The notes under the pieces are model-generated. The model did no database searches. It saw only the letters and a program-made list of their open reading frames with translations, and was not told where the DNA came from. A program made the translations under genes and the position numbers. Positions 16,929 through 26,724 of a stretch of DNA of 64,000 nt are shown here, piece by piece. Within the stretch, counting starts at the first letter, position 1, and the number at the start of each line of letters is the position of its first letter. Origin of the DNA: DASUVM01 sp036378955 (GTDB taxonomy: Bacteria > Patescibacteriota > Saccharimonadia > Saccharimonadales > Saccharimonadaceae); the NCBI GenBank assembly GCA_036378955.1, contig DASUVM010000005.1, positions 60,576 through 124,575 on the forward strand, given 5' to 3'.

Positions 16929-19199
16929 ATGAGCATACTAAAATTAAAATACAAAGGGGTTCGCTTCGCAGGTATGGCGATGGTTATGGTGCTCCTCTCG
17001 ATCATCTCGCTTGCATTTTTCTCTAAGCAGGTAGATGCTCAGCCCATTACCGACTTCAATCCGGGGCGCATTATCGACGATGGCGTCTTTGCAGATTACG
17101 GTACAATGAGTGTCTCGAACATTCAGTTCTTTCTTAATTCAAAAGGTGTTTACTGTGTCGACGGCCAAGCGCCTTGTCTCAAAAACTTCAATGAAGGCGG
17201 CCGCTCGGCCGCGCAAATTATTTACGACACAGCCCAAGAATTCAAAATAAATCCACAGGTTCTGATTGTTGTTTTGCAAAAAGAAGTTGGGCTGGTAACA
17301 GCTAACCAGCCAGCCAACTGGCGCTACCGTACGGCCATGGGATATGGCTGCCCAGACAGCACACCAGGCGTCTGCGACTCTAGTTATTATGGCTTCACTA
17401 ACCAAATACGCTGGGCAGCCCGAATGTATCGAGCCATCATGAATGCCAGCCCTACTTGGTATACACCGTATGTTGTCGGTAATAATTTCATTCAGTGGCA
17501 CCCAAATGGTGGCTGCGGAGGAACAAATGTATACATTCAGAACCGAGCCACCCAGGCACTCTACAACTACACGCCCTACCAGCCAAACCAGGCCGCCCTT
17601 AATGCCGAATATGGCCTAGGGGATGGTTGTAGCTCATATGGCAATCGCAATTTCTTTCTTTATTTCAGAGATTGGTTTGGCAATTCTCGCCAATCACCAA
17701 TCGTCCGCACCCCCAGCTCCCCTACCTATTGGCTATTAACTAATAATAAAAAATATGCGATAGCGAGTGGTGACATATTATATGCCTATGGCCTAGAATC
17801 GGCACCACTGAGCGTGGTGAGCGATGCCTATCTTAGTAGTATCGCCGATGGCGGTATGCTCAACACTATCTTCACGGTGCCAGGTGATAATACCGTTTTT
17901 CTTGCTGATGGCGGCAAAAAATATGGTATTGCCAGCGGAGAATACTGCACACGCTGGGGGCTTCAATGCGGGAACCCGAACACAGAAAAGGTCATCGGCC
18001 CTGAGATTTCCGGCCTGCTGGGCAACGGGGGTATACTACAGCCGATCATGAGATTCTCTGGCGGCTACTACCTTATGGAAAACGGCAAGAAAAAACACTT
18101 CTTAAACCCCGGAGCTCTCATTGAGCGAGGCTATTCTTTGGCTGGCTCGACGCCTATTGTCAACTGGACAAACGCCATTCGCCCATTTGATGTATCACTT
18201 CCGCAAAATAAAACATTTGTAAAGTTCGCTTCAAATAGCGGTATCTACTTATACAGTGATAATGCCTTCTTTGCGATACCCGATTATGAAACATTTGTGA
18301 GCTGGCTCGGCCCTCAAGGCCTGTCTTACCTTGATTCATCATCAAGCTATAACAACAACCCCCCGTCGGTATCAGGCCTGCTGAAAACGCTCGTGAGTAA
18401 TAACGGCGCTATTTCGCTGGTTGGGCGCGACAATCAATTCCACCTGAGCAATACTCAATTGTCGGGCACTCCATTTAATATCACCTCGTATACCCAAGTA
18501 AAAGAGATGGTTGCCGCCAAGCAAGACATAACTGTCGACGAAACAAAGGCGCTGGCAGTGCCAAGCGGAACAATCATGGCACTCAAAAGCAGTACGCTTC
18601 GCCCTATTCCCACCATGACCGACTTAAGGCTTAGTTATGCTGACTCTGAGATCATGAAGCTCCCTAGCACGCTCTCGCAGGCATACCCGACTGGCAAGTT
18701 ATACATGATTCCTGGCCGCGTCTTTAAGCCCACTGATAGCAGCGCGATGTATGTTTATGGGGCCGACAATAACTTATGGGCTCTTGGTAGTCTGAATGAG
18801 CTTTATTCGGTGCTTCGCTGGCGCGACACCGTCATACAGGCTCCGTTTGGCCAGATAGATTTTGCCGATATTAAGGTGTTTTATAATCTTGTCAAAGTAA
18901 ATAATATTGCACATGTCGTATTGCCCGACGGCAGCCTGCGAAAAATTCCTGCCGGTGTTATTGCTAACCAAAGTGCAATTATGCCCCTCGACGGCAACAT
19001 GACGAAAGTTATTATGAGCAGCACTAGTGATATTAGCTTCATTCGATTTGATAACGGCACCATATTCAAGGTTAACACTAACGAAATGAACCCTATAGGC
19101 TCCTTGGCAACCTACAATAACTTGGGTGGCAACGCCTCAAACACGGCGCCACTCCCCATAAAAGCGCTGGGCACCTTTCGTATTGGTAATAGCCTATAA
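16929..19199 (+). CDS. Secreted lysozyme-like protein with C-terminal beta repeats
   Basis: A 756-residue exported protein. An N-terminal hydrophobic signal (VLLSIISLAFFSKQVDA) is followed from ~residue 38 by a domain with IIYDTAQEFKINPQVLIVVL, QKEVGLVT and a WAARMYRAIMNASPTW segment. This resembles the lysozyme/SLT-like domain seen in secreted actinobacterial and Saccharibacteria surface proteins, where the Glu of QKE is the likely catalytic acid. Cysteine pairs suggest disulphides. From ~275 onward about eight irregular beta units recur, several opening with a hydrophobic strand plus Gly/Asn-Lys-Lys (NNKKYAIASGD, DGGKKYGIASGE, ENGKKKHFLN). It could cut host or self peptidoglycan while binding the surface. 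Function is inferred. Confidence 0.65.
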   Translation: MSILKLKYKGVRFAGMAMVMVLLSIISLAFFSKQVDAQPITDFNPGRIIDDGVFADYGTMSVSNIQFFLNSKGVYCVDGQAPCLKNFNEGGRSAAQIIYDTAQEFKINPQVLIVVLQKEVGLVTANQPANWRYRTAMGYGCPDSTPGVCDSSYYGFTNQIRWAARMYRAIMNASPTWYTPYVVGNNFIQWHPNGGCGGTNVYIQNRATQALYNYTPYQPNQAALNAEYGLGDGCSSYGNRNFFLYFRDWFGNSRQSPIVRTPSSPTYWLLTNNKKYAIASGDILYAYGLESAPLSVVSDAYLSSIADGGMLNTIFTVPGDNTVFLADGGKKYGIASGEYCTRWGLQCGNPNTEKVIGPEISGLLGNGGILQPIMRFSGGYYLMENGKKKHFLNPGALIERGYSLAGSTPIVNWTNAIRPFDVSLPQNKTFVKFASNSGIYLYSDNAFFAIPDYETFVSWLGPQGLSYLDSSSSYNNNPPSVSGLLKTLVSNNGAISLVGRDNQFHLSNTQLSGTPFNITSYTQVKEMVAAKQDITVDETKALAVPSGTIMALKSSTLRPIPTMTDLRLSYADSEIMKLPSTLSQAYPTGKLYMIPGRVFKPTDSSAMYVYGADNNLWALGSLNELYSVLRWRDTVIQAPFGQIDFADIKVFYNLVKVNNIAHVVLPDGSLRKIPAGVIANQSAIMPLDGNMTKVIMSSTSDISFIRFDNGTIFKVNTNEMNPIGSLATYNNLGGNASNTAPLPIKALGTFRIGNSL

Positions 19200-19222
19200 T
19201 TTTCTGATAAGATATAGGTTGT

Positions 19223-20074
19223 ATGAATACAAAGCCCCGCCTTACTATTAGTGTCATTATTCCATTTAAAGACAAGGGTGAAATGACACTCGACTGTGTC
19301 CGCTCTTTTCTAGAATATGGCCCGAAGGTACAAGAAATTATTTTAGTTAGCAACAACTCTTCAAGCGACGAACTAAAAAATGTCCGCCACTTTGCAAAGC
19401 AATACCCCGAGCTTATACGAGTGCTAGAATACAACCACCCTTTCAATTATCAAAAAATGAACAATTGGGCAGTCAAAAAGTCAAACGGCCAGACTATAAT
19501 GTTCCTCAATAATGATACCGAGCTTCGCCCCGCGTCAAGAGGCCTCATTGAGAAAATGTATAAAAAGGCACAGCGAAAAAATGTTGGCATTACGGGGTGT
19601 CTGCTTCTTTACGGAGACGAGAAGACCATCCAGCATGCGGGTGTGTTTCTTATGCCAGAGGGTATGGCCGATCATATGTACATCACCAAACGCTATAGCG
19701 CAGCCCTTGATCGAAGCAATAAAGAAGAGTTTCCGTATGACATCACCATCGATCGTAAAATGACTGCCGTTACGGGCGCCGTTAACCTTATTACGCGTGA
19801 GAAATTCGAGAAGATTGGTATGTACGACGAAAGATTCATCATTGGAGGCGGTGATGTCGACCTATGCATTCGTCTTAACAAGGCAGGGTATCAAACGTGG
19901 TTTGTAGCTGGCGGATATATTCTTCACAAAGAAAGCCAATCACGTAAAAAAATTTCTATCTCTTATAATGATTTCTATTGGTCGTACCTGAGTTATATTA
20001 CCGCTTACGACCCAAAAGTAGGAGATCCGTTCTTGCCGGAGATTACCAAAAAAATTCGAATTTACGGAGCATAG
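19223..20074 (+). CDS. GT2-family glycosyltransferase
   Basis: GT-A inverting glycosyltransferase, 283 residues. ISVIIPFKDKGEMTLDCV opens the fold, VSNNSSSDE supplies the nucleotide-binding Ser/Asp region, and MFLNNDTELR holds the metal-binding Asp. GGDVDLCIRLNKAGY is the acceptor-side ED/DD motif common in rhamnosyltransferases. A TGATAAGAT extended -10 at 19206-19213 lies 9 bases before the ATG. It is coupled, three bases apart, to a WsaF-like enzyme, consistent with building rhamnan or a related polymer from the dTDP-rhamnose made at 2750-6058. Confidence 0.88.
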   Translation: MNTKPRLTISVIIPFKDKGEMTLDCVRSFLEYGPKVQEIILVSNNSSSDELKNVRHFAKQYPELIRVLEYNHPFNYQKMNNWAVKKSNGQTIMFLNNDTELRPASRGLIEKMYKKAQRKNVGITGCLLLYGDEKTIQHAGVFLMPEGMADHMYITKRYSAALDRSNKEEFPYDITIDRKMTAVTGAVNLITREKFEKIGMYDERFIIGGGDVDLCIRLNKAGYQTWFVAGGYILHKESQSRKKISISYNDFYWSYLSYITAYDPKVGDPFLPEITKKIRIYGA

Positions 20075-20077
20075 AGA

Positions 20078-21400
20078 ATGAAAAATTTTATTATTCGCAG
20101 CGCACGAAAAAGCGCCCATATTGGGGCAAAGCTTTTTCATAAAGGGCTTTCTATCACTACGAAGGTAGAAAACAAAGCCACCCGGATACTAGACGGCATT
20201 GATTATAGCTTCAAGACAGACGAAACAATTCCCCTTGAGAAAATCTATTACAATACGATTCCCCACATCACCCCCGTGAATCCAGCACTACCTGCCATAG
20301 GCTCAACCCCCTCTGTTACCTTATTTTTACCGAGCTTAGATAATAGGTCGTTCTATGGAGGCACAGCAACAGCATTAGTAGTTGCCGGCCGAATTGCCCA
20401 GCTTAAAAAACGCAAGTTACGCGTGGTACAAACACTCAAGACTGGCCATGCATCGAATCTTTCGGATTTTTTCAAACAAGAAGGGCTTGATATCCCTAAC
20501 GACAACATAAAGGTAATTAGCGTCGCAGATCGCGCCTATAATGTGTACGGCTACGTGAGTATGCACCCCGACGATATTTTTATTGCGTCAGCCTGGTGGG
20601 ACGCGCATCTTATTAGTCAGCTCCCTTTGAAGAAAAAATTCGTATATCTTATTCAAGATTTTGAGCCAATTTTTTATAATAACAGCGACCAATATGTGTT
20701 AGCTGAAGCAACCTACAAACAGAATAATTTTATTCCTCTTTGCAATACAAAATTAATGTATGATTTCATGAAAAAACGAAATTATGCAGCCTTTAGTGGT
20801 ACTAATGGGCTATGGTTTGAGCCAGCGGTGTCGCGCCTTAAAAGCGGGCTCGCCACAGAGAAAAAACCAGGCGAAAAGAAAAAGTTGTTTTTATATGGCC
20901 GCCCCGATGTGCATCGGAACTTATTTTTCAGCGCCCTTAACAGTATCGATTACGCATTTAAGGCAGGCTTTATTAACACAAGTGAGTGGGAAGTATACAT
21001 GGCAGGGCAAGATAATATCCCCGCTATCAAGCTCACCAGTGGTGTTACTATTCATAACCTAGGTAAAATGCCGATGAAAAAATATATCGAGTTCAGTAAG
21101 TTAGTGGATCTTGCCGTTTCACTGATGATGGCGCCTCACCCCAACTACCCCACGCTTGAATTCGCCTCAACCGGAACCAGCGTCGTAACAACGAAATATG
21201 CCAATAAGCAGAATCTTGAAAAATACTCAAAGAACATCATTACATCAGACATCGACACCAAGTCTCTGGCGGGTGCCATAAAAAAAGCCGCATCCATTTC
21301 TTATAGCCAAAGAATTAAAAATGCAAAATCAAAAGGTATTAACGACAATTGGTCAACCGCCCTCAACGATGCGCTTAGTAAAATAGTCAAACAACTGTAA
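20078..21400 (+). CDS. WsaF-like (rhamnosyl)transferase, GT-B fold
   Basis: A 440-residue GT-B glycosyltransferase resembling WsaF, the S-layer glycan rhamnosyltransferase. Supporting segments are FLPSLDNRSFYGGTATAL in the N-terminal half, FVYLIQDFEPIFY, and in the C-terminal half LFLYGRPDVHRNLF and HPNYPTLEFASTGTSVVTT near the donor site. It starts three bases after the GT2 gene. Rhamnose specificity is suggested by homology class and the nearby rml genes and is not proven by sequence. It ends 32 bases before the convergent methyltransferase gene, with no clear terminator between. Confidence 0.8.
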   Translation: MKNFIIRSARKSAHIGAKLFHKGLSITTKVENKATRILDGIDYSFKTDETIPLEKIYYNTIPHITPVNPALPAIGSTPSVTLFLPSLDNRSFYGGTATALVVAGRIAQLKKRKLRVVQTLKTGHASNLSDFFKQEGLDIPNDNIKVISVADRAYNVYGYVSMHPDDIFIASAWWDAHLISQLPLKKKFVYLIQDFEPIFYNNSDQYVLAEATYKQNNFIPLCNTKLMYDFMKKRNYAAFSGTNGLWFEPAVSRLKSGLATEKKPGEKKKLFLYGRPDVHRNLFFSALNSIDYAFKAGFINTSEWEVYMAGQDNIPAIKLTSGVTIHNLGKMPMKKYIEFSKLVDLAVSLMMAPHPNYPTLEFASTGTSVVTTKYANKQNLEKYSKNIITSDIDTKSLAGAIKKAASISYSQRIKNAKSKGINDNWSTALNDALSKIVKQL

Positions 21401-21432
21401 GTCGCAAAAGGCTCGCCCACCAAAGGCAACAG

Positions 21433-22377
21433 TTATTTTTTGCGCAGTACCGCTTTGGCCTTTCTTAACACTTTCCGCAGCCCACTAGATTTTGCTGCAT
21501 TCAGTTCATGCTGGTAGTCTTCAATAAGACGATTAAGCTTGGCCTGTTCTTTTTTTTGTGCCTCAATAATATCCTCGAGATTAGCTATGTGCTTGTTAGT
21601 TAAGCTGTTCTTTTCTTGAATTGATCTATCACTCGAGTGCTGGCTGATTGTATAGCGCGATAAGACCGTTTCTTTTATTGGCCGGTTGGCACAAAGAAAA
21701 TAAAAATACAAGAATTGTCGCTGCTCGATCGGCTCAAGTTGCTGCACAATTATTTCCCTTTGCCATTCTTTCATCATCTCTGCCTTCTGGCCAATAAGGT
21801 TACCTATCCAGGTTGATTGAAAAAAAGGCTCGACATTGCTGTAGTATCTTTTAGCTAGTTCCAACAACTCGTCTTGCTCAAACTCGTGAAGATGAAAGTG
21901 ATTTCCTTCAGCAAACTCCAATTCATTTGGGGTCGATAAGATAAACAAGCCATCATCTTTCAGTACACGCTTTATTTCTTCCATAAAAAAATCGTAATCG
22001 TCTATATGCTCGATTGTCTCAAAGCTCACCACTACATCAAATGTATTATCTGCAAAGGGTATGGTCTTTCCATCACTTTTTTTATAGGCAATGTTTTTTG
22101 CTGGATATTCTTTATTGGCAAACTCAATCGCTTCTTTTGAGATATCGACGCCTACAACCGATTTAGCCTGCTTGGCAAGCAGTGCAGTGCCATAGCCAGA
22201 GCCTGAGGCTATATCGAGCACATCTTTGCCCTTCACTATGTCAGTTGCCGCCATGTAACGCGCAATGTGTTCCCCGTATATGCCCGACCCTTTGTGCTTC
22301 GAGGGTACCATACGCTCATCAACGTCGTTATCAACGTTGACGGCCGCTTCTTGTACAGTTCTGTTCTTTTGTGACAT
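21433..22377 (-). CDS. SAM-dependent methyltransferase with coiled-coil tail
   Basis: A 314-residue class I methyltransferase. Residues ~45-150 form the Rossmann core: LDIASGSGYGTALLA (motif I), VVGVDIS (motif II acidic end) and VVSFETIEHIDDYDFF (motif IV/post-II region). Residues ~245-290 form a heptad-rich coiled coil (NKHIANLEDIIEAQKKEQ) and the end is Lys/Arg-rich. Similar methyltransferases with coiled coils cap O-antigen chains (WbdD-like) and set chain length together with a Wzm/Wzt exporter, which is encoded next. This role is inferred. Confidence 0.82.
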   Translation of the reverse strand: MSQKNRTVQEAAVNVDNDVDERMVPSKHKGSGIYGEHIARYMAATDIVKGKDVLDIASGSGYGTALLAKQAKSVVGVDISKEAIEFANKEYPAKNIAYKKSDGKTIPFADNTFDVVVSFETIEHIDDYDFFMEEIKRVLKDDGLFILSTPNELEFAEGNHFHLHEFEQDELLELAKRYYSNVEPFFQSTWIGNLIGQKAEMMKEWQREIIVQQLEPIEQRQFLYFYFLCANRPIKETVLSRYTISQHSSDRSIQEKNSLTNKHIANLEDIIEAQKKEQAKLNRLIEDYQHELNAAKSSGLRKVLRKAKAVLRKK

Positions 22378-22545
22378 ATATCCTTCTATTATAATGGCTG
22401 CTTCACTGCAATAGAAACATCAGCAGTATTGTATAAATTCATAACATTAATCCATACCTTGATTGAAAGCCGGGTGCCTCTATCGTATTTAGGATACCAT
22501 ACCCACGCTTATTAAATGATAGATGACCAGGCCTGCCAAACAAGC

Positions 22546-23757
22546 TCACTTTGACCGTACTTTCATCTTATAATCCAGATTCGTATAGGCATTGCTAATT
22601 TGCCGCTTGCGAACTTTGAAACTCATGATATTCTCAACTTGATCGAGTACGACAGCTCCGCTGCTCGCCGCAACGGCTGGTGTAACACTGTAGGATCCAG
22701 AGTTGAAAATATTTGGCACCGACCAGCTCACCACTATTTTCTCTCCGCTAGTCACGGTGGGAACTTTTTTTTGTGACCACATATTATTTGCGACAAATAT
22801 ACGTTGCCCTGACGAATCGTAAATCGTCACCCCGTATATCGGATCGTCAATGCTCTCTTTGGCATAATGTTCAACTTCAATCTCTAACGTCTCATCCTCT
22901 TCGGTGAGTAAACCGTTTCTTCCATTCAAAATGTCAGCATTTGTAATCTTTATACCTCCAGTGCCTATATGATGCACGCCGGCCTCATCTTTTGCCGCTA
23001 CATCGTTAGATTCTGTCGTATTCAAAATGTCGATATATTCATCAATAATGGCATCGATTTTATCTATCTTCAGTAGTTTGCCGTTCTCTAGCAACACCCC
23101 CCTGTCGCAATATTCTTGCAAAGCACTCGTATCGTGACTGACGAATACAACGGTTTTTTTCTCTTTTTTCAGTTGTTTGAAATATTCATAACACTTTTTC
23201 TGAAATATTGCATCACCGACTGCCAGCACCTCATCTAGTAGCAAAATATCGCTCTTGGCTCTAATGGCAATTGAAAAGGCAAGGCGTACTTGCATGCCAG
23301 AGGAGTAATTTTTGAGTTTTTGATCCATAAATTTTTCGAGCTCGGCGAATTCGACAATGTCGTCATACATTGTTTCCATTTCTTTATTGTCAAACCCGAG
23401 CAGTGCACCGTTCATAAAAACGTTTTCACGCCCGGTCAACTCTGGGTTAAAGCCTACGCCGAGCTCAATAAATGGTGTGAGCGAGCCGTTAAGTTGAATA
23501 AGGCCTTTGTCTGGCGTATACACCCCCGCGAGCAGTTTTAAGAGCGTACTTTTGCCGCTGCCGTTTCGTCCAACAATACCAAAAAACTCACCTTTGTGTA
23601 TCTCGAAGTTGATATCGTTCAAGACTTTTTGTGTTTCGTAGCCCCTGCCGCCCTTAAAAATAGAGAGTATTGCCTGCTTAAGACCACTATGTTGTTCATG
23701 AGGAAGTTTGAATGTTTTATAGAGGTCTTTAACGACAATTGCTAGCTCTTCACCCAT
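22546..23757 (-). CDS. wzt: Polysaccharide ABC exporter ATPase, Wzt/TagH type
   Basis: ATP-binding subunit, 403 residues. Walker A GRNGSGKST is at ~63-71, signature YSSGMQVRLAFS, Walker B ILLLDEVLAVGDAIF and switch His in VFVSHD. Residues ~260-400 form an extra beta domain (GGIKITNADILNG onward) like the Wzt C-terminal carbohydrate-binding domain, which recognises the chain's terminal modification. This supports pairing with the upstream methyltransferase gene (21433). Its start overlaps the end of the permease gene (ATG at 23757). Confidence 0.92.
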   Translation of the reverse strand: MGEELAIVVKDLYKTFKLPHEQHSGLKQAILSIFKGGRGYETQKVLNDINFEIHKGEFFGIVGRNGSGKSTLLKLLAGVYTPDKGLIQLNGSLTPFIELGVGFNPELTGRENVFMNGALLGFDNKEMETMYDDIVEFAELEKFMDQKLKNYSSGMQVRLAFSIAIRAKSDILLLDEVLAVGDAIFQKKCYEYFKQLKKEKKTVVFVSHDTSALQEYCDRGVLLENGKLLKIDKIDAIIDEYIDILNTTESNDVAAKDEAGVHHIGTGGIKITNADILNGRNGLLTEEDETLEIEVEHYAKESIDDPIYGVTIYDSSGQRIFVANNMWSQKKVPTVTSGEKIVVSWSVPNIFNSGSYSVTPAVAASSGAVVLDQVENIMSFKVRKRQISNAYTNLDYKMKVRSK

Positions 23758-24569
23758 TACACGTTCTCCGCAAAGTATTTTTGGTTCTTTTTAAAATACC
23801 AGCTGGCAAAAAGTATCGCTGCTGCGACTAGGGTAAACGGAATCGCAATAATATAAGGATTACTAATAAGCTGGCCAATCGTTTCGGTTTGGTGAGATAT
23901 CAGATTATAACGAGCATCTTGTATGATCTGCGCAACTGGGTTCAGCATGAGTATTTTTGCGGCAAGCTCACTTTCTTTAATGACCATACTAATCGGGTAG
24001 AGAATTGGCGTCGCATAAAACATCCCCTGCAAGAAGACCTCCCATATATGGCTAATGTCTCGATATTTAACGTACAAAGCCGCCAATAAAAAAGCAACAG
24101 CCAGAGAGAAAATATATAACTCTAAAATATTAAATGGTAATAAAAGCACGCTCTGCTTTATGTCGACACCATTAATCAAAATAAATACAAAGACGACAAT
24201 AAGGTTCAGCACCAGGTTGATAAGGGCCGAGATTGTCCCCGAAATAACAATAATATATTTAGGGAAATTAATTTTTCGAATTAAATCGCCTCGGGCAACT
24301 ATTGCCTGCATACCCTGGCTGGTCGCTTCGGTAAAAAAGCTCCATAGCACCATACCGAACAATAAAATAACAGCAAAATGCTCAATATCAGCACCAAAAC
24401 GCAGAAACCTCACAAAAACAACATACAAAATCGCGAATAAAAGCAGCGGTTTTAACAGCGACCAAAGATAGCCCAACACTGACCCTTGGTAGCGAAGCTT
24501 AAAATCGGTAATAACAAGTTCGCGAAGCAGTACGCGATTTCGCTTGCTAAAAATATTCCTCAGTGACAT
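23757..24569 (-). CDS. wzm: Polysaccharide ABC exporter permease, Wzm type
   Basis: ABC-2 type permease, 270 residues, with six membrane helices. The N-terminal VITDFKLRYQGSVLGYLWSLLKP is the hallmark of Wzm/TagG permeases, followed by ILLFGMVLWSFFTEATSQG. It forms the channel with the ATPase encoded directly downstream and exports the finished lipid-linked polysaccharide. ATG at 24569 lies about 11 bases after a minus-strand TATACT that overlaps the plus-strand TATAAT of the divergent gene. Confidence 0.93.
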   Translation of the reverse strand: MSLRNIFSKRNRVLLRELVITDFKLRYQGSVLGYLWSLLKPLLLFAILYVVFVRFLRFGADIEHFAVILLFGMVLWSFFTEATSQGMQAIVARGDLIRKINFPKYIIVISGTISALINLVLNLIVVFVFILINGVDIKQSVLLLPFNILELYIFSLAVAFLLAALYVKYRDISHIWEVFLQGMFYATPILYPISMVIKESELAAKILMLNPVAQIIQDARYNLISHQTETIGQLISNPYIIAIPFTLVAAAILFASWYFKKNQKYFAENV

Positions 24570-24580
24570 ATACTAGAGTT

Positions 24581-24588
24581 AGTATAAT
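24581..24588. promoter_or_regulatory. Overlapping divergent -10 boxes
   Basis: Plus TATAAT (24583-24588) serves the gene at 24609; minus TATACT (24586-24581) serves wzm. The two hexamers share four bases, so the promoters should exclude each other. No strong -35 on either side. Confidence 0.5.
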
Positions 24589-24608
24589 CTAAATGACGGT
24601 TGAAATAA

Positions 24609-25631
24609 ATGAAAAAATCAGTTGCTGTTGTTATACCCACTGTTAATGGTGCCCGGCATTTACGGCGTTCTGTTCCAAGTATATTGAAGCAAAGCTATAA
24701 AAATTATACAGTTATTGTTGTTGATAATAATTCAAAAAATGACGATACGGCTTCATATTTAGCAGAACTATCGCAAAAACACTCCAATTTTATCGCCCTG
24801 ACAAATGCCGATAATCTTGGGTTTACCGGTGGTGTGAACGCCGGCATACGGTTTGCCCTGATGCATGATTTTGACTATATCGCTCTGCTTAATAACGACG
24901 CCGTGGTTGAAGAAGGGTGGGTAGGCGCACTGGTGCAGCCCTTAGAAGAAAAGCCCGAGGTAGCTATTGCCACGAGCCTTATTCTGCACGCCGACGGCAA
25001 GACCATTGATAGCACGGGTGATTGGTTTTCAGTTTGGGGATTGCCGTTTCCGCGAACGCGCGATCACCCCGCCATAGAAGCACCGAAAGCCGGCTATGTT
25101 TTTGGGGCTTCGGGTGGCGCTAGCATGTACCGAGCGTCATTTTTTAGAGAATTGGGCATTTTTGATAATTATTACTTCGCCTACTACGAAGATGTTGATA
25201 TAAGTTTTCGGGCGCAGCTAAAGGGGCAGAAGGTGTTTTATACCCCCCAAGCCCGCACATACCATGGCCAGGGCGAAACCAGTAAAACAATGCCTGGCTT
25301 TTCTATTCGGCAGGCGTTTCGCAACTATCCCCGGCTTGTACTGAAGAATGTTCCTTTTGGTCTAATCTGGAAGATACTCCCACGTTTTTTGCTCGCCTAC
25401 CTACTTTTTTTGGGCAATGCCATTCGGCGCGGCAACGGCCAGCCGGCCCTTGAAGGTTTATTACAGAGCTTTACATTAAGCTGGCAAGCACTGTGGCGCG
25501 AACGAAAAAAGATACAAAAGCTACAAACTGTCAGCAATAAAACTCTCTACGCCTCTTTCTGGCCAGATTTGCCACCCGACCAAACTGGTTTGCGTAAGTT
25601 TCGTGATACATTTGTAAGAAGAAAGAAATAA
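24609..25631 (+). CDS. GT2-family glycosyltransferase (rhamnosyltransferase-like)
   Basis: A 340-residue GT-A enzyme. AVVIPTVNGARHLRRSVPSI opens the fold, VVDNNSKNDDT binds nucleotide, and IALLNNDAVVEEGW carries the DxD-equivalent NND. FAYYEDVDISFRAQLKG is the acceptor-activating ED motif typical of bacterial rhamnosyltransferases. A hydrophobic segment near residues 255-280 (IWKILPRFLLAYLLFLGN) may touch the membrane. It is in an operon with the GT4 gene that starts two bases after its stop. Confidence 0.88.
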   Translation: MKKSVAVVIPTVNGARHLRRSVPSILKQSYKNYTVIVVDNNSKNDDTASYLAELSQKHSNFIALTNADNLGFTGGVNAGIRFALMHDFDYIALLNNDAVVEEGWVGALVQPLEEKPEVAIATSLILHADGKTIDSTGDWFSVWGLPFPRTRDHPAIEAPKAGYVFGASGGASMYRASFFRELGIFDNYYFAYYEDVDISFRAQLKGQKVFYTPQARTYHGQGETSKTMPGFSIRQAFRNYPRLVLKNVPFGLIWKILPRFLLAYLLFLGNAIRRGNGQPALEGLLQSFTLSWQALWRERKKIQKLQTVSNKTLYASFWPDLPPDQTGLRKFRDTFVRRKK

Positions 25632-25632
25632 C

Positions 25633-26724
25633 ATGGCACATATTGTTATCGACGGACGAATCATTAGTAGCGGCACCGGTAATTACATAAAACAGCTTAT
25701 TACCCACCTGGAGCAGCTCAACTCTCCGCACGAGTTTACTGTTTTGGTGCGGGCAAGCGACGAACATTACTGGCAGCCAACGAAAAAGAATTTCAATGTG
25801 AGGGTTGCTGATTTCGCCGATTATAGCTTTTCTGAGCAACTGGCTTTCAAGCGTTTTTTAGATGAGCTACAGCCAGATTTAGTACACTTTTGTATGCCCC
25901 AGCAGCCGGTGCTTTACAAAGGTAAGACCGTTACTACCATTCATGATCTTATTCTTATACGAATTACCGAAACAGATGATATGAATGCTTTCGTCTTTCA
26001 CATTAAACAGAACGTTTTTCGCTGGCTTCTCCGCAAGGTCGCTCACAAAAGTACTCATATCATTACGCCATCGGAGTTTACCAAACAAGATTTGATCGAT
26101 TTTAGTGGCATTCCACATGAGAAAGTCACCGTTACCCACGAAGCAGCCGGTATTCTATTAGACAAAGAACAGCCCATAAAAATCTTTGAGAATAAACGGT
26201 TTATTATGTACCAGGGCAGAGCTGAGCCTTATAAAAATAACCGTGGGCTCATAAAGGCCCATCAACAACTTTTGCAGAAGTTTCCTGACCTTGAGCTGGT
26301 TGTAGTTGGCAAAAAAGATGCCTTTCGAACAGCTGATGAATTATGGGCATTCGAACAAGGTTATAAAAACATTACTTTTACAGGTTTTGTGAGCGATGCC
26401 CAATCAACCTGGCTTTACCGTCACTGCGAGGCCTATGTTTGCCCCTCTTTTATGGAGGGTTTTGGGTTTCCTGCTTTAGAGGCAATGACGGCTGGCGCGG
26501 CAGTTGTTAGCAGTGATGCCACCAGTTTGCCCGAGGTATGCGGCGATGCTGCCCTCTATTTTGACGCCCATAACACCGAAGACATGGCTAGCAAAATCGA
26601 AAAAGTATTAACTGATGACAGTCTCAAAAAATCACTTCGTAAAAAAGGCCCTTTACGTGCCAAGCAATTCTCGTGGCGACGCATGGCCGAACAAACCTTG
26701 GCAGTCTACAATCAGGCGTTATAG
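25633..26724 (+). CDS. GT4-family glycosyltransferase (mannosyl/rhamnosyl type)
   Basis: A 363-residue GT-B enzyme. The N-terminal half starts HIVIDGRIISSGTGNYIKQL and includes TTIHDLILI. The C-terminal half has YQGRAEPYKNNRGLI, then the donor-binding SFMEGFGFPALEAMTAG with the E-x7-E motif and the SDATSLPEVCGDAALYFD tail typical of WbaZ/MtfB-like mannosyltransferases. Length is normal. It is the last plus-strand gene of the polysaccharide region, ending in a hairpin shared with the convergent khpB gene. Confidence 0.9.
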   Translation: MAHIVIDGRIISSGTGNYIKQLITHLEQLNSPHEFTVLVRASDEHYWQPTKKNFNVRVADFADYSFSEQLAFKRFLDELQPDLVHFCMPQQPVLYKGKTVTTIHDLILIRITETDDMNAFVFHIKQNVFRWLLRKVAHKSTHIITPSEFTKQDLIDFSGIPHEKVTVTHEAAGILLDKEQPIKIFENKRFIMYQGRAEPYKNNRGLIKAHQQLLQKFPDLELVVVGKKDAFRTADELWAFEQGYKNITFTGFVSDAQSTWLYRHCEAYVCPSFMEGFGFPALEAMTAGAAVVSSDATSLPEVCGDAALYFDAHNTEDMASKIEKVLTDDSLKKSLRKKGPLRAKQFSWRRMAEQTLAVYNQAL

